NCBI RefSeq assembly: GCF_018687495.1
Contig: NZ_CP061293.1
Coordinates: 1,488,001-1,552,000, forward strand
DNA from: Polynucleobacter sp. MWH-Svant-W18
GTDB taxonomy: Bacteria > Pseudomonadota > Gammaproteobacteria > Burkholderiales > Burkholderiaceae
Length of the DNA: 64,000 nucleotides
Direction of reading: 5' to 3'
Shown: one piece after another, positions 21,646 to 30,891 of the stretch
Layout of the letters: each line of letters starts with the position of its first letter
How positions within the stretch are numbered: the stretch's first letter is position 1
Translations under genes and position numbers: made by a program
Notes under the pieces: model-generated
The model's database searches: none
Told to the model about the DNA's origin: nothing
What the model saw: the letters and a program-made list of their open reading frames with translations, nothing else

Positions 21646-22410
21646 CTATAAAACCGCTTGCAAAAAATCTTTGGAGACTCTAATTCCCTGATTAAACTGT
21701 GCATGAACATCTTTATATCTAAATACCTTCATCACCCCATCACTAACATATGGGTCAATGAACATCTGATCCCTTGGGAAATCCTGGTAATCGCCGAGCC
21801 AAACCAATGTAGGAATTCTAAGCATTGAACTCATTGTTTTAATACCGCTGTCACTGGCTATAACTGCGTTGCACTGTTGAATATAAGCCAAACTTTTAGC
21901 TGGGTTTTCATGACTAACGAGCCTTAGAGTATCTGATTGCGTTAGACCTATCGGCTCTATTTCATGCCTCAGACCAAATACTATTACATTGTAGTTATTC
22001 GATATAAGCTCCTTAATTACTTTCGCTGGTATAGATTTAAGGACCATACCAAATTGTTTTTGGGTCTTAATAGAATAGGCACTTCCGTTAATGTGAATAC
22101 CAACCACCGGCTTACTATTATCAAACAATGGCTGCTCAATATCGAGTGGATTTACGTCAAAGTATTGTGTGCGGGGACAGTTGATATATTCAGGACCTCT
22201 TGGCAGAGAGTTCAATAACTCAATCTTCTCTTGCTCGCTATTAAAAGTAGAAAGGCTTTCAAGCTTAATTCCAAAGGCTTCAAAAAAAAGCTTAGCGCCC
22301 TTAAGGTGGGTTACACAGACATATTTAATTCCATGCTTATTAGATTTAACAAATGGGATGCATTGTAAAAAATCTCCCATACCGCCTTGCAATAGGACTA
22401 CCTGTTCCAT
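21646..22410 (-). CDS. Heptosyltransferase-like (GT9 family) protein
   Basis: This 254-residue protein has the outline of a GT-B glycosyltransferase of the ADP-heptose type. The N-terminus carries a 'LLQGGMGDFLQCIPF' glycine loop, the middle VVGIHINGSAYS is the usual inter-domain start, and the end has 'VIASDSGIKTMSSMLRIPTLVW', matching the 'SDSG..H.A' sugar-nucleotide loop but with Lys-Thr in place of the usual His. It is shorter than WaaF (343 aa), so it may be a minimal or decayed form. It lies alone between moaC and a copy of the moaC tail, on the opposite strand. The acceptor is unknown. Confidence 0.7.
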   Translation of the reverse strand: MEQVVLLQGGMGDFLQCIPFVKSNKHGIKYVCVTHLKGAKLFFEAFGIKLESLSTFNSEQEKIELLNSLPRGPEYINCPRTQYFDVNPLDIEQPLFDNSKPVVGIHINGSAYSIKTQKQFGMVLKSIPAKVIKELISNNYNVIVFGLRHEIEPIGLTQSDTLRLVSHENPAKSLAYIQQCNAVIASDSGIKTMSSMLRIPTLVWLGDYQDFPRDQMFIDPYVSDGVMKVFRYKDVHAQFNQGIRVSKDFLQAVL

Positions 22411-22965
22411 GCTATCAAATCCCTCATAGAGTTTTCCGAATTAAACTATTGGCCCTCAATTTCTAGATAACTATCCTGCGTAACGCTCTCTATAGAGCTG
22501 TTTCCCACATTTAGAACAAATATATGCTTTAAAGTGGGGGCCTTTGCTCTAGACATTGGAGATAATTCTGAACTAGGGCCTGTAAGGCACTTTCATAAAC
22601 AAGCCTGGGATGTGCCTACTTGAGCCACAGTAACCCCATTTAATATCACAACTATTTTAATTGGTTGCTTGCAATATTCATCGCGACTGCGCTTTTCCAA
22701 TAGCCAATCCGACCATTTCTCATCTTTTACCTTGATTGCTCTGATTTCAACCCAATTTTTAATTGGCAAAGCAGCAACAAGAAATAGCACTGCAATAACA
22801 ATATTCTAAATCATCCTTTAAGCTCCTTACGACCCATTATATTCAGAGTAACAACTACCAAATCCTCTCTAAAAATCAACTACACATGGCACTCCGCAAT
22901 AAAGTGAGTCTATTTCCGCCATAGTCTAACTTATAGCTATCTTGTCAAACTATTTTTTAGACTTT
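22411..22965. other. Gene-poor stretch with decayed coding fragments
   Basis: This stretch between the GT9-like gene and the moaC remnant holds no clear intact gene. On the minus strand, 22593-22790 is an open frame with an exported-protein look (separate entry). Around 22471-22570 two short overlapping frames can be read, one with a CxxC pair, but neither is convincing. The sequence is A/T-rich and looks like eroded accessory DNA. Confidence 0.5.
22593..22790 (-). CDS. Possible small exported protein, doubtful or decayed
   Basis: The open frame encodes 65 residues from a GTG at 22790: a hydrophobic start (LFLVAALPI), then a charged middle (KDEKWSDWLLEKRSRDEYC) and a short C-terminal strand. 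Upstream in the same frame there is an ATG with GGAG eight bases before it, but the third codon is TAG. So either the gene was broken by one base change, or translation starts at the GTG. I do not recognise a family. Confidence 0.3.
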   Translation of the reverse strand: MLFLVAALPIKNWVEIRAIKVKDEKWSDWLLEKRSRDEYCKQPIKIVVILNGVTVAQVGTSQACL

Positions 22966-22970
22966 ACTAC

Positions 22971-23080
22971 TCACTATTTATGGCATATACAAAGCAGTAG
23001 ACCGATGTATGGTGACGGGAGATATCAAACTACTTGAGAAGAGCGGCGGCAAGAGTGTTGAGTGGATGACGATGGAGTAA
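22971..23080 (+). pseudogene. Duplicated, decayed 3' end of moaC
   Basis: These 110 bp align without gaps to the last 110 bp of moaC (21460-21569), with 91 identical bases by my count (83%). They include a 27-bp identical core (23017-23043 against 21506-21532), and both copies end in the same TAA position. The copy keeps the MoaC frame through [13 protein letters not shown] to the stop, but most changes elsewhere alter amino acids, so it is not under selection as MoaC. The two copies are direct repeats 1511 bp apart that bracket the GT9-like gene. Confidence 0.88.
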
Positions 23081-23114
23081 CTTAACAACCTCGATACCCT
23101 ACTTAAAGTATCGC

Positions 23115-25103
23115 CTAACCAATAGAGATGTGCTCTGGCTGTAGATCTGCCTGATATCTCTCATACATTTTGATGTAAGCCGCCTCAAGGTTTTTAGTAA
23201 AAAGAGGTGTGTCAAATAAGGGGGTAGTCAAACGGTTGTTTGCTAATTTCAATTTAATATCTGTGAGCTTCTGAGGATTTCTTGCTAACTCTATCGCCAA
23301 TGCCTCATATTGTTCTTGAGTATTGGTAATGAGTTCTGGCAAATCAATGGCATTCAAAAGACTGGCAGCTACACGGCTAGCAAAAGATTGACCCATCATC
23401 GTCAATACTGGCAGCCCAGCCCATAAGGCATCGCTTGCCGTGGTGTGAGCGTTATAGGGAAAGGTATCTAAAAACAAATCTGCTTGATTATGGCGCGCTA
23501 AATGCTCAGCCGGGGGCAATCTATTTGCAAAGACTAATCTTTCCGCATCAACCCCTCGATTTTGAGCTTCTTTTTTGAGATTTTCAACTACCCAAAAATT
23601 ATCCTGCAATAACCACAAAACACTTCCTTCGACCGCCTGCAGTATTCGCATCCAACCATCGAAAGTTGCAGGCATTATTTTGTAATTATTATTAAAGCAA
23701 CAAAAGATAAAGCCCTGATCTGGAAAACCCAATTCCTTTCTGATGAATTGTCTCTTCGCAATAACTCTTTTTCTATCGTTCGATTGATAGCTATGAGGTA
23801 ATAAAACTACTTTTTCGGAGTAGCTATGCTCTGATAGCATAGGAATAAGAGTTTGATCGGCAATGATGTAATCAATGTAATCAGCCCCCATCGTGCTGGG
23901 GTAACCAAGATAATTTACTTGGATTGGCGCTGGTCGATAAGAAAAAATTCTAGTTCTTGAGTCTTGAGTAAAGCCCTTTAAATCAATAGCTATGTCTATA
24001 TTTAATCTTCTACTTAATTGAGCGATCTCTATATCTGACTTATTACCAACCTCAATAAAATCGTCAAATGAATTTTCTAGCCGCTGCCGCATCTCATCCC
24101 TGATTTTTGGGCCAAATGAAAACCCAACTATCTCGAATTGACTTTTATCGTGCAATTCAAAAAGTTCAGCCATTAAATACCCAGTAGCATGATTGTGAAA
24201 ATCTCCTGAAAAATAGCCAATGCGGATTTTTTCATTTCTGGCATATTTAGGAATTGGGCCTAAAGTAAGATTCTGTGGATGCTCTGATTGAATATATAGT
24301 TCAGAAGATTTTTTATGGGCAAGGGGATCGTCGCTCAACGCAAGCAGGGCAAATGGCTGTGAAACCTTCTCATTAGCCCCCACCTTTTTGGAAATAAATT
24401 CTAAGGAATCTGCCAAACTTGACCAGCTGCAAATTTTCATCTTGGTGTGAACTAAATCTCCACGCACCCAATCAATATCAGGCTTAAGGCTGAGGGCTTT
24501 GTCGTAATGGACAATCGCTTCGTTGTAACGCTTGAGCTCATTAAGAACGTTACCCTTGTTAGACCAAGCTTCTGCATAGTCAGGCTTTAGGCTGAGTGCT
24601 TGATCATAGTGAGCAATAACCTCGTCATAACGTTTGAGCTCATTAAGAACGTTACCCTTGTTAGACCAAGCTTCTGCATAGTCAGGCTTTAGGCTGAGTG
24701 CTTGATCATAGTGAGCAATAGCCTCGTCATAACGTTTGAGCTCATTAAGAACGTTACCCTTGTTAGACCAAGCTTCTGCATAGTCAGGCTTTAGATTTAT
24801 AGCTTTATCAAAAAAGTTGATGGCCGATTCGAACCTATTTAATTCTTTTTCGATCAGACCTAAGTTTAGGTATGCCTCACTATTATCGCCTTCAATCAGA
24901 AGAGCTTTTTCAGCAGCTGCCTTCGCTTCGGAATACTTTTGTAATTTTAATTGTGTTGCCGATAGATTGATTAATGTCGAGACCCTATCAGGCATCAGTT
25001 CATGAGATTGAATAAACTTACATTCTGCTTCAGAAAAATTCTCTTGTTCAAAAAAAATGCAGCCATTTAAAAAAAATTCCTTCGCTAATTGAAAATTACT
25101 CAT
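23115..25103 (-). CDS. SPINDLY/OGT-type TPR glycosyltransferase (GT41), copy 1
   Basis: This is a 662-residue cytoplasmic protein. The N-terminal part (about 1-235) is TPR repeats of 34 residues, several of the form YAEAWSNKGNVLNELKRYD. The C-terminal part (about 285-655) is the GT41 catalytic region of O-GlcNAc-transferase-like proteins: KIRIGYFSGDFHNHATGY, QVNYLGYPSTMGADYIDYIIAD (about residue 400) and LFLDTFPYNAHTTASDALWAGLP (about 565). The family transfers sugars from nucleotide sugars to Ser/Thr of proteins. It is 45 bp downstream of a paralogue and near a pilin gene. The target protein is unknown; pilin is one guess. The last 115 codons are almost identical to those of the paralogue. 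Confidence 0.9.
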   Translation of the reverse strand: MSNFQLAKEFFLNGCIFFEQENFSEAECKFIQSHELMPDRVSTLINLSATQLKLQKYSEAKAAAEKALLIEGDNSEAYLNLGLIEKELNRFESAINFFDKAINLKPDYAEAWSNKGNVLNELKRYDEAIAHYDQALSLKPDYAEAWSNKGNVLNELKRYDEVIAHYDQALSLKPDYAEAWSNKGNVLNELKRYNEAIVHYDKALSLKPDIDWVRGDLVHTKMKICSWSSLADSLEFISKKVGANEKVSQPFALLALSDDPLAHKKSSELYIQSEHPQNLTLGPIPKYARNEKIRIGYFSGDFHNHATGYLMAELFELHDKSQFEIVGFSFGPKIRDEMRQRLENSFDDFIEVGNKSDIEIAQLSRRLNIDIAIDLKGFTQDSRTRIFSYRPAPIQVNYLGYPSTMGADYIDYIIADQTLIPMLSEHSYSEKVVLLPHSYQSNDRKRVIAKRQFIRKELGFPDQGFIFCCFNNNYKIMPATFDGWMRILQAVEGSVLWLLQDNFWVVENLKKEAQNRGVDAERLVFANRLPPAEHLARHNQADLFLDTFPYNAHTTASDALWAGLPVLTMMGQSFASRVAASLLNAIDLPELITNTQEQYEALAIELARNPQKLTDIKLKLANNRLTTPLFDTPLFTKNLEAAYIKMYERYQADLQPEHISIG
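24492..24793 (-). repeat. 102-bp tandem repeats encoding TPR units
   Basis: About three near-identical copies of a 102-bp unit lie head to tail; the same landmark (TTAAGAAC) recurs at 24541, 24643 and 24745. Each unit encodes one 34-residue TPR. Identity at the DNA level, not just the protein level, shows recent duplication or conversion. Copy number is likely to vary between strains. Confidence 0.9.
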
Positions 25104-25148
25104 GGTTCTTATTTTTAATATGGAAAAATAATAGTGAAAACACTCTAC

Positions 25149-27128
25149 TCAACCAATAGATAGATGTTCCGGTTGTAAATCTGCCTGATATCTCTCATAC
25201 ATTTTGATATAAGCCGCCTCAAGGTTTTTAGTAAAAAGAGGTGTATCAAACAAGGGAGTTATCAATCGGTTGTTTGATAATTTCAATTTAATATCTGTGA
25301 GCTTCTGAGGATTTCTTGCTAACTCTATCGCCAATGCCTCATATTCTTCCTGGGTATTGGTAATCAGTTCTGGCAAATCAATGGCATTCAAAAGACTGGC
25401 AGCTACTCGACTAGCAAAAGACTCACCCATCATTGTTAACACCGGCAGTCCAGCCCATAGGGCATCACTAGCGGTAGTTCCGGCATTATATGGAAAGGTA
25501 TCTAAAAACAAATCGCATACCCGATAACGAGCCAAATTTTCTTCCGGAGCAATAAAATATCCAAATACTAATCTCGCACCATCAACCCCTCGCTTCTTTG
25601 CCTCGTTTATTAGATTAGTCTTTGCTTGCTCATTGTCTGCATAAAGGAAAAGGACGCTACACTCAACGGAATTCAATATCTGCATCCAACAGTCAAAGGT
25701 GGCAGGTAAGATCTTGTAATTATTGTTAAAACAACAAAAAACAAATGCTGTTTCTGGAATACCGAGCTCTGCCCTTGTAAATTTTCTATCAGAGATAATT
25801 CGTTTTCTGTCATTTGCCTGATAGCTAGGTAAGTAGACAATTTTTTCAAGATAGAATTTCTGCAGATCCTCAAGAATAATAGTTCGATCCGCCAACAAGT
25901 AATCGTAATATTTTGCGCCCATTGTTCCTAAATATCCAATATAACTTAACTGGATAGGTGCGATACGATACGAAAAAATTCCTGTCCGACTATCTGCAGT
26001 ATGGCCCCCTAGGTCTATCGCAATATCAATTCGTAGATCTCTTGCTAGTTTTGCAACATCTACATCAGACATCGCACTGACATCAATAAATTGACTGAAG
26101 GCCTGATTTAAACGTAAACGTATAGGACTTTGATCATCAGCACCAAAAGAAAAGGCAATGATTTCAAATCTATCTTTATCGTGTAATTCAAATAGTTCTG
26201 CCGTTAAGATTGAGACGGCATGATTTCTGAAATCTCCTGAAAAATAGCCAATGCGGATTTTTTCATTTCTCGCATATTTGGGAATCGGACCTAAGGCATT
26301 ATTCGACTGGTATTTACTCTGTGTATAAATTTGAGCGCATTGCCTATGCATCTCAAGATCGTCATTTAGTGCGAGCATTGTAAATGGTGGTGCAACTCTA
26401 TCACCGGTCGAAATGCCTATACGTAGCTTTTTTATGCTTTGATCGAGCCCATTCCAGTGACAAATTTTCATTTTTGTATGAAGTAGCCCCCCCTCAACCC
26501 AATCGAGACTGGAAGCAAAGCTAAGCGCCTGTTCATAGTGAAAAATTGCCTGTTCATAAAGCTTAAGTGCATTTAAGACAATAGCTTTATTAGACCAAGC
26601 TTCTGCATAGTCAGGCTTTAGGCTTAAGGCTTGATCGTAGTGGGCAAGTGCCTCGTCATAACGTTTGAGCTCATTGAGAACGTTTCCCTTGTTAGACCAA
26701 GCTTCTGCATAGTTAGGATTGAGACTTAGAGCCTTATCGTAGTGGGCTAGTGCTTCGTCGTTACGTTTGAGCTCACTAAGGGCATTGCCTTTATTGGACC
26801 AAGCTTCAGCATATTTTGAATCGATTTTTATTGATTTATCGTAAGCTTCAAGAGCATTGACGTACTCTTTAAGTTCAAGGTATACATTTCCGATATTACT
26901 TAAAGCCAAAGCATTTTTTGGGAAGGCTTTTAGCGAATTTCCCAAATGCTTAAGAGCTTTCGAATACTCCCCCCTTTGGGCTGAGATAACTCCTAGAAGC
27001 CTAAGAACATCAGCATTGTTAGATTGAAATCTTAATGCCTGCTTTAGATATAACTCGGCCGACTCTAAATTTGAATTTCTAAGAGACTCAAGCGACTTGG
27101 TTAGAAGAAAAGCAATTTGTGGATTCAT
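25149..27128 (-). CDS. SPINDLY/OGT-type TPR glycosyltransferase (GT41), copy 2
   Basis: This 659-residue paralogue of the following gene has the same layout: an N-terminal TPR array (about 5-230) and a C-terminal GT41 domain with KIRIGYFSGDFRNHAVSI, IDIAIDLGGHTADSR, QLSYIGYLGTMGAKYYDY and LFLDTFPYNAGTTASDALWAGLP. The first TPRs differ from copy 1, while the last three TPRs and the C-terminal 115 codons are nearly the same. GGHTADSR is closer to the classical SPINDLY/OGT pattern than the KGFTQDSR of copy 1. It is upstream of copy 1 and about 95 bp downstream of the pilin gene on the same strand. Substrates are unknown. Confidence 0.9.
   Translation of the reverse strand: MNPQIAFLLTKSLESLRNSNLESAELYLKQALRFQSNNADVLRLLGVISAQRGEYSKALKHLGNSLKAFPKNALALSNIGNVYLELKEYVNALEAYDKSIKIDSKYAEAWSNKGNALSELKRNDEALAHYDKALSLNPNYAEAWSNKGNVLNELKRYDEALAHYDQALSLKPDYAEAWSNKAIVLNALKLYEQAIFHYEQALSFASSLDWVEGGLLHTKMKICHWNGLDQSIKKLRIGISTGDRVAPPFTMLALNDDLEMHRQCAQIYTQSKYQSNNALGPIPKYARNEKIRIGYFSGDFRNHAVSILTAELFELHDKDRFEIIAFSFGADDQSPIRLRLNQAFSQFIDVSAMSDVDVAKLARDLRIDIAIDLGGHTADSRTGIFSYRIAPIQLSYIGYLGTMGAKYYDYLLADRTIILEDLQKFYLEKIVYLPSYQANDRKRIISDRKFTRAELGIPETAFVFCCFNNNYKILPATFDCWMQILNSVECSVLFLYADNEQAKTNLINEAKKRGVDGARLVFGYFIAPEENLARYRVCDLFLDTFPYNAGTTASDALWAGLPVLTMMGESFASRVAASLLNAIDLPELITNTQEEYEALAIELARNPQKLTDIKLKLSNNRLITPLFDTPLFTKNLEAAYIKMYERYQADLQPEHLSIG
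26580..26810 (-). repeat. 102-bp TPR-coding repeats in copy 2
   Basis: Two to three 102-bp units encoding YAEAWSNKGN-type TPRs lie in tandem here. They are more diverged from each other than the units in copy 1, but one unit (around 26594-26695) is close to those of copy 1, suggesting sequence exchange between the two genes. Confidence 0.8.
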
Positions 27129-27223
27129 AAAACTATTTTATATCGATCAGAAAGTAGCAAAAATTGGCATTAGGCTTAACCAGGCCCTAAATTAACTTGG
27201 TTAAGCCTCATATTTTCAAGTCC

Positions 27224-27721
27224 TCATTTACTAATTCTGCATTCTGAAGGGAGCAACTGAGGCAAAAGATTGGTTTCAGTGGATCTGCAAGACCAACCAC
27301 CCGACCATGTTGCCCCCTCTGGTTTTGATAAATCTAATGGCTGAGGTGAATTTGCGTCAGGATTATTTGTGGGTACTAGATGCAATGTGTTCTTACCTTC
27401 GGGCGCAACGCTCACTTGGTAGTCAATTGCAATGGCGCCCGAAGGCATAATTTCAATTAATTTGACGCTGCGTGTTGGGCCAAAGGTAAAAGAGCCGTTG
27501 GTAGCCTCATCCATCGCAACCGTTCCACGACTGGCAAATGCCTCAGTGACTGCCAACTTTGCACTAGAAGATAAATTCATACCTTCAACCACGCGGCTAC
27601 GAGCAATGTAGTCTTGATACTGCGGCACCGCTACTGCTACCAAAATTCCAATGATGGCAACAACTACCATGACTTCAATCAAGGTGAATCCAGATTCTTT
27701 GTCTTGCGTTTGTGTCTGCAT
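27224..27721 (-). CDS. pilA: Type IV pilin (PilA-like)
   Basis: This 165-residue prepilin has a short charged leader and the prepilin peptidase site G|FTLIEV (Gly at about 11, Glu5 of the mature protein present). The hydrophobic assembly helix follows (VMVVVAIIGILVAVAVPQYQDYIARSR in outline). The C-terminal part has the two-Cys disulfide loop typical of major pilins (C in GWSCRSTE and C in PSECRISK). AGGAG lies before the ATG. Type IV pili serve adhesion, twitching and DNA uptake. No other pilus gene is in the window; the downstream neighbours are the two GT41 glycosyltransferases. Confidence 0.93.
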   Translation of the reverse strand: MQTQTQDKESGFTLIEVMVVVAIIGILVAVAVPQYQDYIARSRVVEGMNLSSSAKLAVTEAFASRGTVAMDEATNGSFTFGPTRSVKLIEIMPSGAIAIDYQVSVAPEGKNTLHLVPTNNPDANSPQPLDLSKPEGATWSGGWSCRSTETNLLPQLLPSECRISK

Positions 27722-27792
27722 ATCTTTTAGCTCCTGAGGTGAAAACCCTCATCATCTACTCTATACCCCTTGCACTCAAGGCAGCTATATAT

Positions 27793-27821
27793 AAAAAAGC
27801 CAGCTTTAGAGGCTGGCTTTT
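27793..27821 (-). terminator. Terminator after the TerC-family gene
   Basis: A perfect inverted repeat, AAAAGCCAGC (27795-27804) and GCTGGCTTTT (27812-27821), with a seven-base loop. On the minus strand it follows the stop of the TerC-family gene and is extended by further T residues. Confidence 0.85.
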
Positions 27822-27841
27822 ACTGATACTGGTGCAAGAAA

Positions 27842-28546
27842 TTATGCTGGTTTGCTGGAATTCTTTTTCTTTAAATAGGTTCCCAGCAAAATCACAATCG
27901 CAACCCCAACACCTTCAAAAATCATATGGGCATCTTCCATGGCAGCTTGAATCGATTCCTTTATTGCTGGGTCTTCAACCAACATTCCGCCGGCCAATAA
28001 TCCTAATAGTCCGGCACCCAAGGTAATGATGACTGGAAAACGATCCATCACTTTCAACAACATCGTGCTACCAAAAATAATCAATGGAATAGAAAGTCCC
28101 AAACCAATAATAAGCAGTGCCAGGCGAGTTTCTTCTGGCCCCTTTTGCGCGGCTGCAGCAACAGCCAGAACATTGTCTAAACTCATCACCAAATCAGCGA
28201 CCAGGATTGTTCTAATAGCACCCCAAATATTAGAGTGCCCCTTCATTTCAGCTTCATCATCACTATCAGCTAATAACTGAACGCCAATATAGACCAGCAA
28301 AATTGCGCCAATTATCTTCAAATAAGGCAAGGTGAGTAGTTGAACAGCAGTAATGGTTAACACCACACGCAAAATAATTGCAGCGGCACTACCCCAAAAG
28401 ATAGCTTTCTTTTGTTGATGGGATGGTAAATTCCGAGAAGCCAAGGCAATCACCACAGCGTTATCGCCAGATAGCAAAATATTCGCCACAATGATTGATA
28501 AAAGTGCGGCCCAAAATGCTGCACCTGAAAAGACTGAAAAATCCAT
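27842..28546 (-). CDS. TerC-family integral membrane protein (YjbE-like)
   Basis: This 234-residue inner-membrane protein has about seven hydrophobic segments. It carries the two TerC family signatures with acidic residues in membrane helices: NILLSGDNAVVIALA near residue 25-38 and DLVMSLDNVLAVAAA near 115-130. The family exports or handles metals, notably manganese in some relatives; the name comes from tellurite resistance. A hydrophilic acidic stretch (DSDDEAEMKGH) lies between the halves. It is monocistronic by terminators on both sides. I see no manganese riboswitch in the short upstream gap. Confidence 0.88.
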   Translation of the reverse strand: MDFSVFSGAAFWAALLSIIVANILLSGDNAVVIALASRNLPSHQQKKAIFWGSAAAIILRVVLTITAVQLLTLPYLKIIGAILLVYIGVQLLADSDDEAEMKGHSNIWGAIRTILVADLVMSLDNVLAVAAAAQKGPEETRLALLIIGLGLSIPLIIFGSTMLLKVMDRFPVIITLGAGLLGLLAGGMLVEDPAIKESIQAAMEDAHMIFEGVGVAIVILLGTYLKKKNSSKPA

Positions 28547-28592
28547 TTTGTCTCCCTACTTTTTTATTTTTTTGTCTAACTATTGAATACTT

Positions 28593-28622
28593 AAAAGGGT
28601 GCTGTTTAAACAGCGCCCTTTT
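28593..28622 (-). terminator. Terminator after sucD
   Basis: Inverted repeat AAAAGGGTGCTG / CAGCGCCCTTTT with one G-T pair and a six-base loop, just after the sucD stop on the minus strand. Confidence 0.8.
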
Positions 28623-28624
28623 AA

Positions 28625-29518
28625 TTACAACATGGCTTTTAATAAAGCAGCCATTTCAGATGGGTTCTTTGTTACTTTGAAGCCACATTCCTCCATCACA
28701 GCAAGCTTGGCATCGGCGGTGTCAGCACCACCAGAAATCAAGGCGCCAGCATGACCCATACGCTTTCCAGGAGGCGCAGTCACACCTGCAATAAAACCAA
28801 CTACCGGTTTTTTCATATTCGCCTTGCACCAACGAGCTGCTTCAGCCTCATCTGGGCCACCAATTTCGCCGATCATGATTACTGCATCTGTTTCGGGATC
28901 TTCATTAAACATCTTCATGATGTCGATGTGCTTCAAACCGTTAATTGGGTCACCACCAATGCCAACTGCAGTAGATTGACCTAGGCCAATCGCTGTCAAT
29001 TGACCTACTGCTTCATAGGTCAAAGTACCAGAGCGACTCACAACCCCAATACGGCCCTTTTTATGAATATGGCCGGGCATGATGCCGATCTTGATTTCAT
29101 CTGGAGTAATGATTCCTGGGCAGTTAGGGCCAAGTAGCAAAGTCTTTTTGCCGCCAGCAGCTTCTTTTGCGTGCATCTTGTTACGCACTTCAAGCATATC
29201 GCGCACAGGAATACCCTCTGTAATACAAATTACAAAGTCCAAGTCAGCTTCAACAGCTTCCCAAATAGCAGCAGCCGCACCAGGAGGCGGCACATAGATC
29301 ACAGAAGTTGTTGCACCAGTTTGCGCAGCAGCTTCTTTTACTGTTCCATAAATTGGGATGTTAAAAATAGACTCGCCTGCTTTTTTCGGATTTACACCCG
29401 CAACAAAACAGTTTTTACCATTTGCATATTCTTGACATTTTTCAGTGTGGAACTGACCGGTCTTACCAGTAATTCCCTGGGTAATGACTTTAGTATTTTT
29501 ATTAACCAAAATAGACAT
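28625..29518 (-). CDS. sucD: Succinyl-CoA synthetase alpha subunit
   Basis: This alpha subunit of the TCA-cycle enzyme makes succinate, CoA and ATP/GTP from succinyl-CoA. It has 297 residues. Visible: [18 protein letters not shown] (CoA-binding Rossmann domain), [12 protein letters not shown], and [10 protein letters not shown] with the phosphorylated His in MGHAGA. It follows sucC by 15 bp and ends the operon at a terminator. Confidence 0.98.
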   Translation of the reverse strand: MSILVNKNTKVITQGITGKTGQFHTEKCQEYANGKNCFVAGVNPKKAGESIFNIPIYGTVKEAAAQTGATTSVIYVPPPGAAAAIWEAVEADLDFVICITEGIPVRDMLEVRNKMHAKEAAGGKKTLLLGPNCPGIITPDEIKIGIMPGHIHKKGRIGVVSRSGTLTYEAVGQLTAIGLGQSTAVGIGGDPINGLKHIDIMKMFNEDPETDAVIMIGEIGGPDEAEAARWCKANMKKPVVGFIAGVTAPPGKRMGHAGALISGGADTADAKLAVMEECGFKVTKNPSEMAALLKAML

Positions 29519-29533
29519 TTTGAAATTCCTTGA

Positions 29534-30703
29534 TTATTTGTTTTTGGCAACAGCAGCAACTACCTTAGTAGCAGCTTCAGCCATTGAATCGGCACTGATG
29601 ATTGGCAAACCAGAGTCAGCAAGAATTTTCTTGCCAAGCTCTTCGTTTGTACCCTTCATGCGCACAACCAAAGGCACTGTGAGGTTTACTGCCTTACATG
29701 CAGTAACAACACCATCAGCAATCACATCGCAACGCATAATGCCGCCGAAGATATTGACCAAAATTGCCTCAACGCTCTTGTTTTTCAACATGATCTTGAA
29801 TGCTTCAGTTACTTTCTCTGCTGTCGCACCACCGCCAACGTCCAAGAAGTTTGCTGGCTCACCACCAAACAGCTTAATGGTGTCCATGGTTGCCATGGCC
29901 AAACCAGCACCGTTAACCAAACAACCAATATTGCCATCTAAAGAGATATAAGCAAGGTCAAACTTAGAGGCTTCAATTTCAGCTGCATCTTCTTCATCGA
30001 TGTCGCGATAAGCAACGATTTCTGGATGACGGAATAGTGCGTTTGGATCAAAGTTGAACTTCGCATCGAGCGCCTTGATCTTGCCGTTGCCCTCAAGAAT
30101 TAATGGATTAATTTCGACCAATGAAGCATCGGTATCCCAATAAGTCTTATAAAGGTTTTTGAATACATCGCGAGCCATTGGAATAGAGGCTTCAGGAACG
30201 CCAATGCCTTTTGCAACGATATCGCAATCTGCATCTGTTAAGCCAAGCAATGGATCAACAAATACTTTGATAATTTTTTCTGGATGAGATTCAGCAACTT
30301 CCTCAATATCCATACCGCCTTCGCTAGAGGCCATGATCACATTTTTCTGTGTTGCGCGGTCAGTAACGATACTGAAGTAGTACTCTTTTTGAATATCTGC
30401 ACCGTCTTCGATTAAGAGACGATTGACTTTTTGGCCTTCAGGTCCTGTTTGGTGAGTCTTGAGTTGCATACCCAAGATTTCGGAAGCGTATTTCTTCACG
30501 TCGTCCATGCTTCTAGCCAACTTCACACCGCCGCCCTTACCGCGACCACCTGCATGAATCTGGGCCTTTACAACCCATACTGGGCCGCCTAGTTTTTCAG
30601 CAGCTTTCACTGCCTCATCAACACTAAATGCAGGAATGCCGTTAGGAACAGGCACATTAAATTGGCGAAGAAGCTCTTTGCCTTGGTACTCGTGAATTTT
30701 CAT
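29534..30703 (-). CDS. sucC: Succinyl-CoA synthetase beta subunit
   Basis: This beta subunit carries the ATP-grasp nucleotide site and determines nucleotide specificity. It has 389 residues. Visible: [34 protein letters not shown] and the C-terminal [11 protein letters not shown] loop. It is the first gene of sucC-sucD. The 187-bp gap before it (to recX) should hold its promoter; I see no operator I can name. Confidence 0.98.
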   Translation of the reverse strand: MKIHEYQGKELLRQFNVPVPNGIPAFSVDEAVKAAEKLGGPVWVVKAQIHAGGRGKGGGVKLARSMDDVKKYASEILGMQLKTHQTGPEGQKVNRLLIEDGADIQKEYYFSIVTDRATQKNVIMASSEGGMDIEEVAESHPEKIIKVFVDPLLGLTDADCDIVAKGIGVPEASIPMARDVFKNLYKTYWDTDASLVEINPLILEGNGKIKALDAKFNFDPNALFRHPEIVAYRDIDEEDAAEIEASKFDLAYISLDGNIGCLVNGAGLAMATMDTIKLFGGEPANFLDVGGGATAEKVTEAFKIMLKNKSVEAILVNIFGGIMRCDVIADGVVTACKAVNLTVPLVVRMKGTNEELGKKILADSGLPIISADSMAEAATKVVAAVAKNK

Positions 30704-30891
30704 AATTACTCCGAAACGGTATCTTTTTTAGCAAGTGATGAGGATTAGTTAAACCGATGTTGCCTGTATCTCATACTTACCCTAGAAATAGCCAAATTAG
30801 CTAAATTTGAATAAATGCGAACGGCTTGACCGACTCCATAAGTCTATCATGCTGCAACGCGGCAAATCCTCGCTGGTGATCCGTAATTGCC

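Noticed and set aside
22471..22570. Short minus-strand frame with a CxxC pair resembling a zinc knuckle
   Set aside because: Too short, no convincing start, and an overlapping second frame reads equally well; treated as eroded DNA.
24492..24793. Regular repeats that could suggest a CRISPR array
   Set aside because: The 102-bp period is in frame, has no unique spacers and encodes TPR units in a long gene.
27842..28592. Manganese riboswitch (yybP-ykoY) upstream of the TerC-family gene
   Set aside because: The gap to the sucD terminator is under 50 bp and shows no suitable paired structure.
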